Assembly: GCA_947260005.1 (NCBI GenBank)
Contig: CAMYOL010000077.1
Span: forward strand, 42,754-106,753
Origin: an uncultured Ectothiorhodospiraceae bacterium
GTDB taxonomy: Bacteria; Pseudomonadota; Gammaproteobacteria; UBA6429; Thiohalophilaceae
Direction: 5' to 3'
DNA length: 64,000 nt
Below are positions 26,910 to 36,223 of this stretch, piece by piece. The translations under genes were made by a program, and so were the position numbers. The notes beneath the pieces are model-generated. The model had not been told where the DNA came from. It made no database searches and saw nothing but the letters and a program-made list of their open reading frames with translations. How positions within the stretch are numbered: the stretch's first letter is position 1; every line of letters starts with the position of its first letter.

Positions 26910-29900
26910 ATGCCACTTGATTCAAGCTCGATTTTCAATCCACTGTTACCGACGCAACCTGGAAAAACTGAGTATTGGGGCAAATTGTATGGCAGTGCGG
27001 CTGGCCTGGCGATTCAACAACTTGTTAAGCAACATGACGGTCTGGTTTTATGCATTACATCTGATTCAGCCAACGCTCAGCACCTTGCTGACCAGATACA
27101 ATTTTATAGTAAAGGCGAACAACAATCGTTGCTTAATTTTCCGGATTGGGAAACGCTACCCTATGATGTCTTCTCTCCTCATCAGGATATTATTTCCGAA
27201 CGATTATCAACCCTTTACCAACTTCCGGAAACAAGGCAAGGCTTATTAATCGTCCCGATTCAAACATTAATGCACCGAGTTGCACCGAAAGAATATGTCC
27301 AACAACGATGCTTGTTACTTTCCACAGGACAACAATTAGTACCGGAAACGTTTCGTCAACAACTCATCAGTAGTGGTTATGAACATGTCTCGACCGTTCT
27401 CGAACATGGCGAGTTTGCCGTACGTGGTAGTTTGATTGACCTCTACCCCATGGGCAGCACCCTACCTTACCGGATAGAAATGTTTGACAATGACATCGAA
27501 AGCATTCGAACTTTCGATCCTGAAAGCCAGCGCACTATCGAGATCGTTACGCAATTACGTCTTTTACCCGCCAGAGAATTTCCACTCGATGATGATGGTG
27601 CGAAACAATTCCGCCAGGCGTATCGTGCATTATTTTCTGGTGACCCACAGGTTTCTGTTATATATAACGAAGTCTCCAATCGTCGCGCACCAGCAGGTAT
27701 CGAATATTATTTACCATTATTTTTTGAGCAGACTCAAACTTTATTCGAGTATCTGCCCAGCAACACTATTATCATTAATGAACATAATATCCTTTCACAA
27801 GCCGCGACGTTTAGCGAAGAAACTCAACAACGATATGAAAGCTCAAGACATGACATAGAACGCCCGGTTTTGTCACCCGAACAGCTTTTTCTTGATGTAA
27901 ATGACATTGAAAATAAACTGTCTTCGTTTAAACAAATTCAATGGCAAACTTATGAGCACGAACAAACCGATAGCGCTGATTTTAGCAGAATTAATTTTAA
28001 CAGTTCCGCACCTCCACAGTTGTTAATCAATGCGCGGGCCTCGAATCCGACTGACGCATTGACCCATTTTATTCAAAGCAATCCTGGCCGTATTTTATTT
28101 GCAGCAGAATCCACCGGCCGCCGCGAAACACTCACAGGTTTGCTACAGGAAAATAATATCCGACCAACTTTATTTGAATCCTGGCAAGATTTTATTAAAG
28201 CGGATCAAAGGCTGGGGATTACGGTGGCCCCTTTAGAGCTTGGTTTATCGATAAATGAGCCGCCTATCCATGTTATTGCAGAAACACAGTTATTTGGCCA
28301 ACAAGTACTGCAACGACGTCGACGTCGCGTACAACAACGTGATAGTGAAAACATATTTAAGAATCTTGCTGAACTGACGATTGGCGCCCCGGTTGTACAC
28401 GATGAATATGGTGTCGGGCGTTTTCTAGGTTTGCAAACAATAACGGCGGCCGGCACAACATCCGAATTTCTCACACTAGAATATGCAGATAAAGATAAAC
28501 TTTATGTCCCCGTTTCCTCTTTGAATCTAATTAGTCGTTATACCGGAGCTTCACCGGAAACGGCACCCCTGCATAAACTGGGTAGTGGACAATGGGAACG
28601 TGCCAGGAAAAAAGCTCAGGACAAAGTTCGAGATGTCGCCGTCGAATTACTGGAAATTTATGCAAAGCGCGAAGCAAAACAAGGTTTTGCCTATCCTTTT
28701 GATGAACATCAATACCGCGCTTTTTCTGCAGAATTCCCCTTCGAAGAAACGGCGGATCAACAAACCGCAATTGATAATGTGATACGTGACATGACCGACA
28801 ACAAACCTATGGATCACCTGGTTTGTGGCGATGTTGGTTTCGGCAAAACGGAAGTGGCAATGCGGGCTGCATTTGTAGCAGTGATGGCAGGCAAACAAGT
28901 GGCAATACTGACTCCTACAACCTTGCTTACCCAACAGCACATGCAAACCTTCAGTGATCGGTTTTCTGAATGGCCGGTTAAAGTGGATTCACTTTCTCGT
29001 TTTCGCTCTAAAAAAGAACAACAAGGCGTAATAGATGGCCTTGAAAAGGGTCAAGTCGATATTGTGATCGGCACACATAAACTATTACAAAAAGATGTGC
29101 GTTACAAATCACTTGGTTTGGTGATTATTGATGAGGAACATCGTTTTGGTGTCCGTCAAAAGGAAACATTTAAATCATTACGCTCTGAAGTCGATATTTT
29201 AACGCTGACGGCAACCCCAATTCCGCGCACCCTGAACATGTCGATGTCGGGCATGCGCGATTTGTCGATTATTGCTACGCCTCCTGCCAAGCGGTTAGCG
29301 ATCAAAACTTTTATATCCCAATGGCATGACAGCATGATTGTCGAAGCCATTGCACGAGAACTAAAACGTGGTGGACAGGTTTTTTATGTCCATAACGAAG
29401 TTGAAACGATTGAAAAACAAGTACACAAACTTCGTGAGCTGGTACCGGACACGAAAATAGAATTTGCCCATGGGCAGATGCGCGAACGTGAGCTCGAACA
29501 AATTATGTCGGACTTCTATCATCAGCGCTTCAATATATTAGTATGCACGACCATCATTGAGACCGGTATAGACATTCCCAATGCCAATACTATTATCTTA
29601 AATCGGGCCGATCGTTTTGGACTGGCGCAACTCTATCAGCTTCGCGGGCGGGTTGGCCGTTCTCATCATCGAGCGTATGCCTATCTGGTTATACCAGACA
29701 AAAATGTTATTACGGCCGATGCGAAAAAGAGGCTGGAGGCTATCGAATCAATCGAGACACTTGGAACTGGCTTCACCTTAGCCACACATGATCTTGAGAT
29801 ACGCGGGGCAGGTGAATTATTAGGCGATGAACAAAGCGGTCAAATGCAAGAGATCGGTTATGCCATGTACACTGAATTATTAGAAAAGGCGGTTAAATCT

Positions 29901-30410
29901 CTAAAAGCAGGGAAAGACTTTGATCCGGATTCGGAAGAAAAAGATACTGAAATTGAGTTGCATATCCCGGCACTTATTCCTGAAGATTACTTACCTGACG
30001 TTCATGAGCGACTTATTTTATATAAACGTATCGCCAGCTCCGGCAATGAAGAAAGTCTGACCGAACTAAAAATCGAAATGATCGATCGCTTCGGATTGCT
30101 CCCCCAATCGGTTAAAAATCTATTTGACTTAACCGGACTAAAAAATTCGGCAAGGCATATTGGCATCGTTAAAATCAATCTCAGCGATAATGGAGGTTAT
30201 TTCCTTTTTTCAGATAAGCCCAATATCGATACCGCAATTATTATCGAATTAATACAGACCAAGGCGCACCTTTATCAGTTGGATGGTCAAAATAAACTTA
30301 AAATTTCCTATGAATCTGAAAATGAACAAAAACGACTCGATTTCACCAAAACACTGCTTAATCATCTTTCACAATCCCAGCAAAAAATAAGCGATGAAGT
30401 TGATTCTTGA
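26910..30410 (+). CDS. mfd: Transcription-repair coupling factor Mfd
   Basis: A 1166-residue ATP-dependent translocase that removes RNA polymerase stalled at DNA damage and recruits UvrA. The order is a UvrB-like N-terminal part (about 1-340, with DWETLPYDVFSPH), the polymerase-interacting domain (about 480-550, GAPVVHDEYGVGRFLGL), and the RecG-like motor with Walker A CGDVGFGKTEVA at about 640, DEEH at about 740, the GRVGRSHH motif at about 915, then the C-terminal UvrA-masking domain. Length is normal. Confidence 0.96.
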   Translation: MPLDSSSIFNPLLPTQPGKTEYWGKLYGSAAGLAIQQLVKQHDGLVLCITSDSANAQHLADQIQFYSKGEQQSLLNFPDWETLPYDVFSPHQDIISERLSTLYQLPETRQGLLIVPIQTLMHRVAPKEYVQQRCLLLSTGQQLVPETFRQQLISSGYEHVSTVLEHGEFAVRGSLIDLYPMGSTLPYRIEMFDNDIESIRTFDPESQRTIEIVTQLRLLPAREFPLDDDGAKQFRQAYRALFSGDPQVSVIYNEVSNRRAPAGIEYYLPLFFEQTQTLFEYLPSNTIIINEHNILSQAATFSEETQQRYESSRHDIERPVLSPEQLFLDVNDIENKLSSFKQIQWQTYEHEQTDSADFSRINFNSSAPPQLLINARASNPTDALTHFIQSNPGRILFAAESTGRRETLTGLLQENNIRPTLFESWQDFIKADQRLGITVAPLELGLSINEPPIHVIAETQLFGQQVLQRRRRRVQQRDSENIFKNLAELTIGAPVVHDEYGVGRFLGLQTITAAGTTSEFLTLEYADKDKLYVPVSSLNLISRYTGASPETAPLHKLGSGQWERARKKAQDKVRDVAVELLEIYAKREAKQGFAYPFDEHQYRAFSAEFPFEETADQQTAIDNVIRDMTDNKPMDHLVCGDVGFGKTEVAMRAAFVAVMAGKQVAILTPTTLLTQQHMQTFSDRFSEWPVKVDSLSRFRSKKEQQGVIDGLEKGQVDIVIGTHKLLQKDVRYKSLGLVIIDEEHRFGVRQKETFKSLRSEVDILTLTATPIPRTLNMSMSGMRDLSIIATPPAKRLAIKTFISQWHDSMIVEAIARELKRGGQVFYVHNEVETIEKQVHKLRELVPDTKIEFAHGQMRERELEQIMSDFYHQRFNILVCTTIIETGIDIPNANTIILNRADRFGLAQLYQLRGRVGRSHHRAYAYLVIPDKNVITADAKKRLEAIESIETLGTGFTLATHDLEIRGAGELLGDEQSGQMQEIGYAMYTELLEKAVKSLKAGKDFDPDSEEKDTEIELHIPALIPEDYLPDVHERLILYKRIASSGNEESLTELKIEMIDRFGLLPQSVKNLFDLTGLKNSARHIGIVKINLSDNGGYFLFSDKPNIDTAIIIELIQTKAHLYQLDGQNKLKISYESENEQKRLDFTKTLLNHLSQSQQKISDEVDS

Positions 30411-30540
30411 GCTTACCCTGCTGTTTATATAATCTCATGGTTTAATCCCATCGCTTTACCAGGGATGACATGTCAGTATAGAATGGTGAATATATGACAC
30501 AGGACTTATTTTTAACCCCACAGAAAGACTAAGATGTATT

Positions 30541-31371
30541 ATGCCAGTTAGAATCAATTTAAAGCCCCCTTATAAATTCTCCCTGCAATTGTTGCTAATC
30601 GTACTTGTGGCTTCCTTTAGTTCCTATTCACTTGCTGCAGACGAGGTCCGTTATTATGATTTTGAGATCATTGTATTCGAATCCAATGATCAAGAGGCTC
30701 GAATTTCAGAGGTTTGGGAAAATACTGTTCAATTAGAAGTGCCTGAGAAATTTATTCACTTAAATAGCCCTTATCCTGGCCCCATGCCAAGTCACTATTC
30801 ACCCAAACATACTTTTAAGCGACTTCCAAAATCGAGCTATCAGTTAAAACAAGAAGCAAAACTGCTGACTGAGAATAACAGGAATAAAATACTGTTACAT
30901 ACTTCCTGGCGACAGCCTGGTATGTCATCGGATACGGCACTACCGATTCACTTTAAACGTAATTTTATTACAACGATCTCAGCTCTACCTGAACAGCCTG
31001 TAACTGACCCCACAATCAGTCCAGAAACATCTGCTTCTGAGCCCCCAAAACCAGATGATCAGACTATTCGTTCACAAGTAACACAAAGCAAATCGATACT
31101 TGAAGGGTATATTAGAATTATTTTGTCGCGTTATTTACACGCCGATGTCAATCTCACTTATACGACTGGCCTGCCACCCGCTTCCACTTCGACAGTGACA
31201 GCACTTTCTGCTCCGGAGGATGAGAAAGAAATCGTTCAAGCACCCAATGTTTTTCATTTACAACAAACAAGAAAAATGCGCAGTAAGGAAGTTCATTATT
31301 TGGACCACCCGGTAATAGGCGTTATAATTTTAGCAACACCATACTTAGGGAAGACACTAAAAGCTCGTTAA
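30541..31371 (+). CDS. csiV: CsiV-family periplasmic protein
   Basis: 276 residues with a signal peptide (residues about 12-33, LQLLLIVLVASFSSYSLAA). The conserved start VRYYDFEIIVFES, the LLTENNRNKILLHTSWRQPG block and the C-terminal YIRIILSRYLHADVNLTY match the CsiV family found directly downstream of mfd in gammaproteobacteria. The Vibrio member is a peptidoglycan-binding protein involved in the response to D-amino acids. A Pro/Ser-rich linker lies at about 140-175. Confidence 0.8.
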   Translation: MPVRINLKPPYKFSLQLLLIVLVASFSSYSLAADEVRYYDFEIIVFESNDQEARISEVWENTVQLEVPEKFIHLNSPYPGPMPSHYSPKHTFKRLPKSSYQLKQEAKLLTENNRNKILLHTSWRQPGMSSDTALPIHFKRNFITTISALPEQPVTDPTISPETSASEPPKPDDQTIRSQVTQSKSILEGYIRIILSRYLHADVNLTYTTGLPPASTSTVTALSAPEDEKEIVQAPNVFHLQQTRKMRSKEVHYLDHPVIGVIILATPYLGKTLKAR

Positions 31372-31381
31372 AGAGATGCTG

Positions 31382-32125
31382 CTAGATATTTTTAATGACA
31401 ATTTCGAGGATTCGTTTTACCTTCTCAAGACCGACTTTAAGGTTTGAGTTTATCTGTTCAATAGTGATCTCATTATCATCTCCACGCCCTGCCGCTTTAT
31501 TGGCAACCACATTGATGCTGGCATAGCACAGTCCAAGTTCTTTAGCCAATGCTGCTTCAGGCATGCCAGTCATTCCAACTACATGGCAGCCATCTTTTTC
31601 CAGGCGATCAATTTCAGCTGCCGTTTCAAGGCGTGGACCTTGTGTTGCAGCATAGGTCGCTTTACCAATTACAGGTACGCTCGCAGCTTTTGCTGCAACT
31701 AATATCGCTTGCCGTAACGACTCGCAATAGGGATTAGTAAAATCAATATGAGTGACTTCTTCAAGCCCTTCATCAAAAAAGGTATGCGATCGGGAATAAG
31801 TGTAATCAATAATTTGATCGGGAATGGCAATGGCCTGAGATGTCATCTCAGGTGATATTCCACCCACCGCATTAATCGCAACGACATTCGTTATACCGAG
31901 CTCATCTAAAACCGATAAATTGGCGCGATAATTGACTTTGTGAGGGGGAATAGTATGACCTGCACCGTGTCTCGGTAAAAATACCACTTCGACGTCTTCC
32001 AGCATCCCGCGGACTAATGGTGCGGAAGGCTCACCATAGATGCTGTTATGGACTTCACGCCGAATGATAGTCAGGTTTGTTAAATTAGTGAGTCCAGTCC
32101 CACCAATGATTGCAATATTAGCCAC
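31382..32125 (-). CDS. S-methyl-5'-thioinosine phosphorylase (MTAP/PNP family)
   Basis: A 247-residue phosphorylase: IAIIGGTGL at the N-terminus, PRHGAGHTIPPHKVNYRAN phosphate/nucleoside site, INAVGGIS, YAATQGPRLETAAEI and VVGMTGMPEA. These are family motifs shared with methylthioadenosine phosphorylase. The Pseudomonas orthologue in the same neighbourhood prefers methylthioinosine, so I name it so, although the substrate is not proven by sequence. It is three bases from the hypoxanthine phosphoribosyltransferase gene, which would use the released hypoxanthine. Confidence 0.85.
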   Translation of the reverse strand: MANIAIIGGTGLTNLTNLTIIRREVHNSIYGEPSAPLVRGMLEDVEVVFLPRHGAGHTIPPHKVNYRANLSVLDELGITNVVAINAVGGISPEMTSQAIAIPDQIIDYTYSRSHTFFDEGLEEVTHIDFTNPYCESLRQAILVAAKAASVPVIGKATYAATQGPRLETAAEIDRLEKDGCHVVGMTGMPEAALAKELGLCYASINVVANKAAGRGDDNEITIEQINSNLKVGLEKVKRILEIVIKNI

Positions 32126-32128
32126 ACA

Positions 32129-32671
32129 TTAATCCTTCACAGCATATATACCAGGTACATTTCTTAAATAACTATGATAATCCATACCATAGCCGAACAG
32201 GTACTTATCTTCTGTTTCCATACCAATAAAATCGACTTGTAAATTTGTTTTTCGATTATGAAGCTTGTTCACCAATACCGCCGTATAAATATCATTTGCA
32301 CCTTGGCTGGAACAATACTCAACGATCTCACTTAATGTAATACCTTCATCAAAGATATCGTCTATTATCAATATATCCCGCCCATGTAACGGTAAAGTTG
32401 GTTTTACCATCCAGTTTAAAGTTCCGCCGCGTGTACCACCCCGGTATCGAGTTGCATGAATATAATCCAGTTGCAACGGAAAATTAAGTCGTGTCAGAAG
32501 ATGTCCGGCGGGAATAAGCGCCCCCGTCATCACACACAAAACCAGGGGATTAGATTTCGATAATTTCTGGGTTATTTCCAGGCCAAGCCGATCAATTTCT
32601 TGCTGAACTTGTTTATCCGTAAACAGACACTCAGCTTGTTCTAGTGCTATGGCCGCTTCATTTTCGTTCAT
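32129..32671 (-). CDS. hpt: Hypoxanthine-guanine phosphoribosyltransferase
   Basis: A 180-residue purine-salvage enzyme. The PRPP-binding loop ILIIDDIFDEGITLSE and the N-terminal VLCVMTGALIPAGHLL are clear, as is the RYRGGTRGG loop. It is upstream of the thioinosine phosphorylase in the same unit, so the two genes link methylthio-nucleoside breakdown to IMP synthesis. Confidence 0.9.
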   Translation of the reverse strand: MNENEAAIALEQAECLFTDKQVQQEIDRLGLEITQKLSKSNPLVLCVMTGALIPAGHLLTRLNFPLQLDYIHATRYRGGTRGGTLNWMVKPTLPLHGRDILIIDDIFDEGITLSEIVEYCSSQGANDIYTAVLVNKLHNRKTNLQVDFIGMETEDKYLFGYGMDYHSYLRNVPGIYAVKD

Positions 32672-32680
32672 ATGTATTTG

Positions 32681-33049
32681 TTAATAGGTAAAGGTAACAA
32701 CGTTGCCGCTCATGGCTTCGCTAATCACATAGGCGGCACCAATCGTCTCGGAAATTTCAGGGATCAAATCATCCCCCCACAATTCCAAGGTTGGCGTGCA
32801 CACTTTAAAGACGGCACCTGCATCATGCGCCTCTTTAATAAAATCATATATTGTTTTTGAATTCCCTTCCTGTGCTAATATCGTTTCAGGAAAACCTTTT
32901 TTTGCGAGTTCGCCTGCTCGACCAGTCAATATAATTTCAACATCAAAATCCATGGCTGCCGCGACTGTTGCCTGAAAAAAAGGCGCTCCCATTTCGGATG
33001 GATTATTGGGATCGGTGTTAACCATAATTATCATAAGTTTATCTGGCAT
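32681..33049 (-). CDS. DsrE-family sulfur-relay-like protein
   Basis: 122 residues with the DsrE/F-like fold: MIIMVNTDP strand, FFQATVAAAMDFDVEIILTG and a single conserved Cys in VFKVCTPTLELWG. In sulfur oxidisers such proteins carry persulfide sulfur, and the Cys position suits that role. It lies 10 bases upstream of hpt on the same strand. The exact subfamily and partner are not decided here. Confidence 0.8.
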   Translation of the reverse strand: MPDKLMIIMVNTDPNNPSEMGAPFFQATVAAAMDFDVEIILTGRAGELAKKGFPETILAQEGNSKTIYDFIKEAHDAGAVFKVCTPTLELWGDDLIPEISETIGAAYVISEAMSGNVVTFTY

Positions 33050-33122
33050 AGTACCCTTCTTTCAGTTTTTTATCATTTTAAAGTATAAAGTAGTTTATAA
33101 ATCAAACTCAATTATACGCCAT

Positions 33123-34202
33123 TTATTTATGTGTTTGTTCAAGCAGCTCTGTTTCTGATAAATGAATCGTAGATGTGGGAAAGGCAATCTCGGCATCATG
33201 TTTTTCAATAATTTCATTTATCCTGAATAAAACATCCTGTTTCACTTTGTGATACTCGATCCAGTTGGTTGTTTTGGTAAAAGTATATACAAAAAAATCA
33301 AGTGAAGACGCTGCAAACGAATTAAAATTAACGATCATCGTCTGATCTTGAGCAATATCTGTATGCGATTGCAACATCGATTTAACATCATCGACTATTG
33401 CAGGTAATGAGTTGACATCGTCATAACGAACACCGATCGTTTCATAAATACGACGATGCGACATGCGCGATGGATTTTCTACCGATATCGTCGCGAACAC
33501 TGAGTTCGGTATATATAACGGGCGTTTATCAAATGTGCGTATAATCGTCAGCCGCCAACCTATTTTTTCAACCGTACCTTCAATATTACGATCAGGAGAT
33601 CTAACCCAATCACCCACCGCAAATGGACGATCGAGATAAATCATCAGTCCACCAAAAAAATTAGCCAGTAAATCTTTTGCCGCAAAACCAATAGCGATAC
33701 CACCAATCCCACCAAAAGCCAAAATGGCAGAAATATTGACGCCAATGGATTGCAAACCAACCAGAGTTGCCGTAATAATCACAGAAAGTCGGAGTAATTG
33801 CGCAATCGCATCAGCCGTCGTGCGATCAATCACCTCACCGACTTTTTCACTGTTACGAACAATGCGAATTTCAACCTGCTTTATGAATCTAACTAAAGCA
33901 AGTGCGATGACGATAATCAACCCTAATTCTCTAAAGGCACTCACATTCTGAATTTCGAGCAGCATCAAAACGTAGGTTGCTCCGATCACCCAGACAAATA
34001 TACTTAATGGTGTACGAATGGAATATATTAAGGCATCATCCCAAAGCGTATTGGTAATCCTCATTTTTTTCTCAATAACAATTAAGACCTTTCTAAGGAT
34101 TAAGTTTATTAATAAAGTCAAAAATACAATTGCAAATATATTGACTGCACCGGCATAATCCCCGGCATAGGTTTGCACTTGCGCGTTATACCATTCCAAC
34201 AT
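33123..34202 (-). CDS. MscS-family mechanosensitive ion channel
   Basis: A 359-residue membrane protein. Several helices fill the first about 190 residues; the pore-lining signature GGIGGIAIGFAAKDLLANFFGG is split over about 167-190, followed by the beta domain (RPFAVGDWV, EGTVEKIGWRLTIIRT, IPNSVFA). It would release solutes on hypo-osmotic shock. It is 9 bases downstream of nagZ. Confidence 0.92.
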   Translation of the reverse strand: MLEWYNAQVQTYAGDYAGAVNIFAIVFLTLLINLILRKVLIVIEKKMRITNTLWDDALIYSIRTPLSIFVWVIGATYVLMLLEIQNVSAFRELGLIIVIALALVRFIKQVEIRIVRNSEKVGEVIDRTTADAIAQLLRLSVIITATLVGLQSIGVNISAILAFGGIGGIAIGFAAKDLLANFFGGLMIYLDRPFAVGDWVRSPDRNIEGTVEKIGWRLTIIRTFDKRPLYIPNSVFATISVENPSRMSHRRIYETIGVRYDDVNSLPAIVDDVKSMLQSHTDIAQDQTMIVNFNSFAASSLDFFVYTFTKTTNWIEYHKVKQDVLFRINEIIEKHDAEIAFPTSTIHLSETELLEQTHK

Positions 34203-34211
34203 AATTATCTC

Positions 34212-35261
34212 TCATAGCTCCAGTTCAAGATTAGGATCTTCGATATAGCGTTGTAATTTTTTAACCACAGTATGCCATCGCTCCATTTTTATTATATCGC
34301 TATGATCAATCGGTTTTCGACCATGCATCCTGGTTAATCGTGTCGCACTGACCGGATCGCTTGCTATTTTAAAGTCGTCAATAATTTCAATTGCGGCAGC
34401 ACGGTTATTGCAGATTAAAATCATATCACAGCCTGCCTCCCTTGCCGCATTGGAACGATCCGAATAATGGCTGCCTGCAACGCTGGCGCCATGCATATTA
34501 AGATCATCACTGAAAATGACACCATTAAATTTTAACTGTTCTCGGAGTATAGTTTGCAACCAATATTTCGAAAACCCGGCCGGCATTGAATCAATTTTAG
34601 AGTAGATTACATGCGCAGGCATAATTGCAGAAAGATTATTCTGAATCAACAATCGAAAAGGATAGATATCATTTTGATATATTAGTTCAAATTCACGCTC
34701 ATCAACGGGCAATTCACAATGAGAATCTTCTTTAACTGCACCATGTCCTGGGAAGTGTTTGGCAACACTAGCCATACCAGCCTGCTCTAACCCCTGACAA
34801 AATGCATAAGTCATTTCATATACCGTTTTGGGATTAGAATGGAAAGCTCGGTCTCCAATCACTGCGCACTTTTTATAATCAACATCAGCAACAGGTGCAA
34901 AAGTAAAATCAATACCGACACTCCGTAACTCAACAGCCATAAGCCAGGCCGTATCGGTAGCTAATTTTTTTGCTGCTTTAGGGTCCTTATTATAAACGTC
35001 GCCGATACGCCTCATTGCAGGTATGCGGGTAAACCCGTTTTTAAAACGTTGAACTCGTCCACCTTCATGATCAACGGCAATAAGAATATTTTTATGTGCG
35101 GCCGCACGAATTGACTGAACCAATTTTGTTAATTGTTCTGTATCATGATAATTCCGCGCAAACAAAATCACTCCTCCAACCGAAGGGTGATTAAGAACCT
35201 CTTTATCTTCTTGTGAAAGCTCGAGATTTTCCACATCGAGCATGACCGGGCCTAGTGTCAT
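34212..35261 (-). CDS. nagZ: Beta-N-acetylglucosaminidase NagZ
   Basis: A 349-residue cytosolic GH3 enzyme of cell-wall recycling that cleaves GlcNAc from anhydro-muropeptides. The motif KHFPGHG (168-174) with the mobile loop after it, and FSDDLNMHG with likely nucleophile Asp252, are intact; AVDHEGGRVQR is the substrate site. It starts 3 bases after the L,D-transpeptidase stop, so the two cell-wall genes are probably co-transcribed. Confidence 0.94.
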   Translation of the reverse strand: MTLGPVMLDVENLELSQEDKEVLNHPSVGGVILFARNYHDTEQLTKLVQSIRAAAHKNILIAVDHEGGRVQRFKNGFTRIPAMRRIGDVYNKDPKAAKKLATDTAWLMAVELRSVGIDFTFAPVADVDYKKCAVIGDRAFHSNPKTVYEMTYAFCQGLEQAGMASVAKHFPGHGAVKEDSHCELPVDEREFELIYQNDIYPFRLLIQNNLSAIMPAHVIYSKIDSMPAGFSKYWLQTILREQLKFNGVIFSDDLNMHGASVAGSHYSDRSNAAREAGCDMILICNNRAAAIEIIDDFKIASDPVSATRLTRMHGRKPIDHSDIIKMERWHTVVKKLQRYIEDPNLELEL

Positions 35262-35264
35262 AAT

Positions 35265-35762
35265 TTACTCTGTTATTAATACTTTTGTGCCAACGTCAAC
35301 CGTATCAAATAATTTCATAACATCCTTATTTCTCATCCGAATACAACCATGAGAGTTTGCCTCGCCCATGTTCGCGCTTGCTGGGCAACCGTGTATATAA
35401 ATATAGCGTCTCATCGTATCAACTTCGCCCAATCGATTAAACCCGGGTTCCAACCCACTCAACCAGAGTATTCTGGTTAAAATCCAATCCCGCTCAGGAT
35501 ATCTGGATGCTAATTCTTCAGAGTACAATTCATTAGTTGCACGTCTTCCTACAAATACTCTATTTTCCGGTTCTCCAGCCCCTATTTTAGCACGAATAAT
35601 ATGCCAGCCACGTGGTGTCTGTTCACTACCATTTCGTTCGCCCGGACCATTTTTTGCTGAGGCGATTTGAGTTGTAAAAAGGATACTGCCCCTTTGATTC
35701 ACGCTCAGTATTTGATCGCTTAAATCAATATTAACTGTAATATGATTCGTTAATTTTACCAT
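35265..35762 (-). CDS. L,D-transpeptidase (YkuD domain)
   Basis: 165 residues with the YkuD catalytic signature: IYIHGCPASANMGEANSHGCIRM split as HGCP at about 128-131 and SHGCIRM at about 142-148, with the nucleophilic Cys in HGCIR. No signal peptide is evident in the chosen frame, which is unusual for an enzyme that acts in the periplasm. It overlaps the CYTH gene by 7 bases. Confidence 0.88.
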   Translation of the reverse strand: MVKLTNHITVNIDLSDQILSVNQRGSILFTTQIASAKNGPGERNGSEQTPRGWHIIRAKIGAGEPENRVFVGRRATNELYSEELASRYPERDWILTRILWLSGLEPGFNRLGEVDTMRRYIYIHGCPASANMGEANSHGCIRMRNKDVMKLFDTVDVGTKVLITE

Positions 35763-36223
35763 TTGCTAAAAGGATGTTTTGCCAGATTAACATTATAGTA
35801 GCGAGGATCATCTGAGACTTCCTGACCGCACCATGAAGGCAATGTTATGTTTTGATCTTCCGATTGTAATTCAATCTCGGCGACAACTAAGCCTTCATTT
35901 TCATCTTCGAAAACATCTACTTCCCATTTATCCTTATTCTCGATGACAATGTATCTTGTCTTTTTAACCAAAGGTTTTTCACATAAAGTCGACAACAATT
36001 CTTCTGCCTCATCTAACGGAATCGCATATTCGAATTCCTGACGTTTAATCCCAAGGGTAGCGCTTTTTATGTTAATAAATGCCTGGGAACCCTGGGTTCT
36101 CACTCGTACCGAGGCCTTTTCTGAACCAATAATATAACCCTGCACATACTGTGACCCTTGATCAGTTTTTAAACGCCAATCTTCATTTCTTAATAAATAT
36201 TTTCGTTCAATTTCCGTTGGCAT
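35756..36223 (-). CDS. CYTH-domain (triphosphate tunnel) protein
   Basis: 155 residues with the EXEXK-type start MPTEIERKYLL, then VRVRTQGSQAFINIK, EFEYAIPLDEAEELL, KTRYIV and WEVDVFEDENEGLVVAEIEL, the ordered strands of the CYTH barrel. Bacterial members hydrolyse inorganic or nucleoside triphosphate. The domain stands alone without the CHAD part. It shares one base with the end of rlmD. Confidence 0.9.
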   Translation of the reverse strand: MPTEIERKYLLRNEDWRLKTDQGSQYVQGYIIGSEKASVRVRTQGSQAFINIKSATLGIKRQEFEYAIPLDEAEELLSTLCEKPLVKKTRYIVIENKDKWEVDVFEDENEGLVVAEIELQSEDQNITLPSWCGQEVSDDPRYYNVNLAKHPFSKW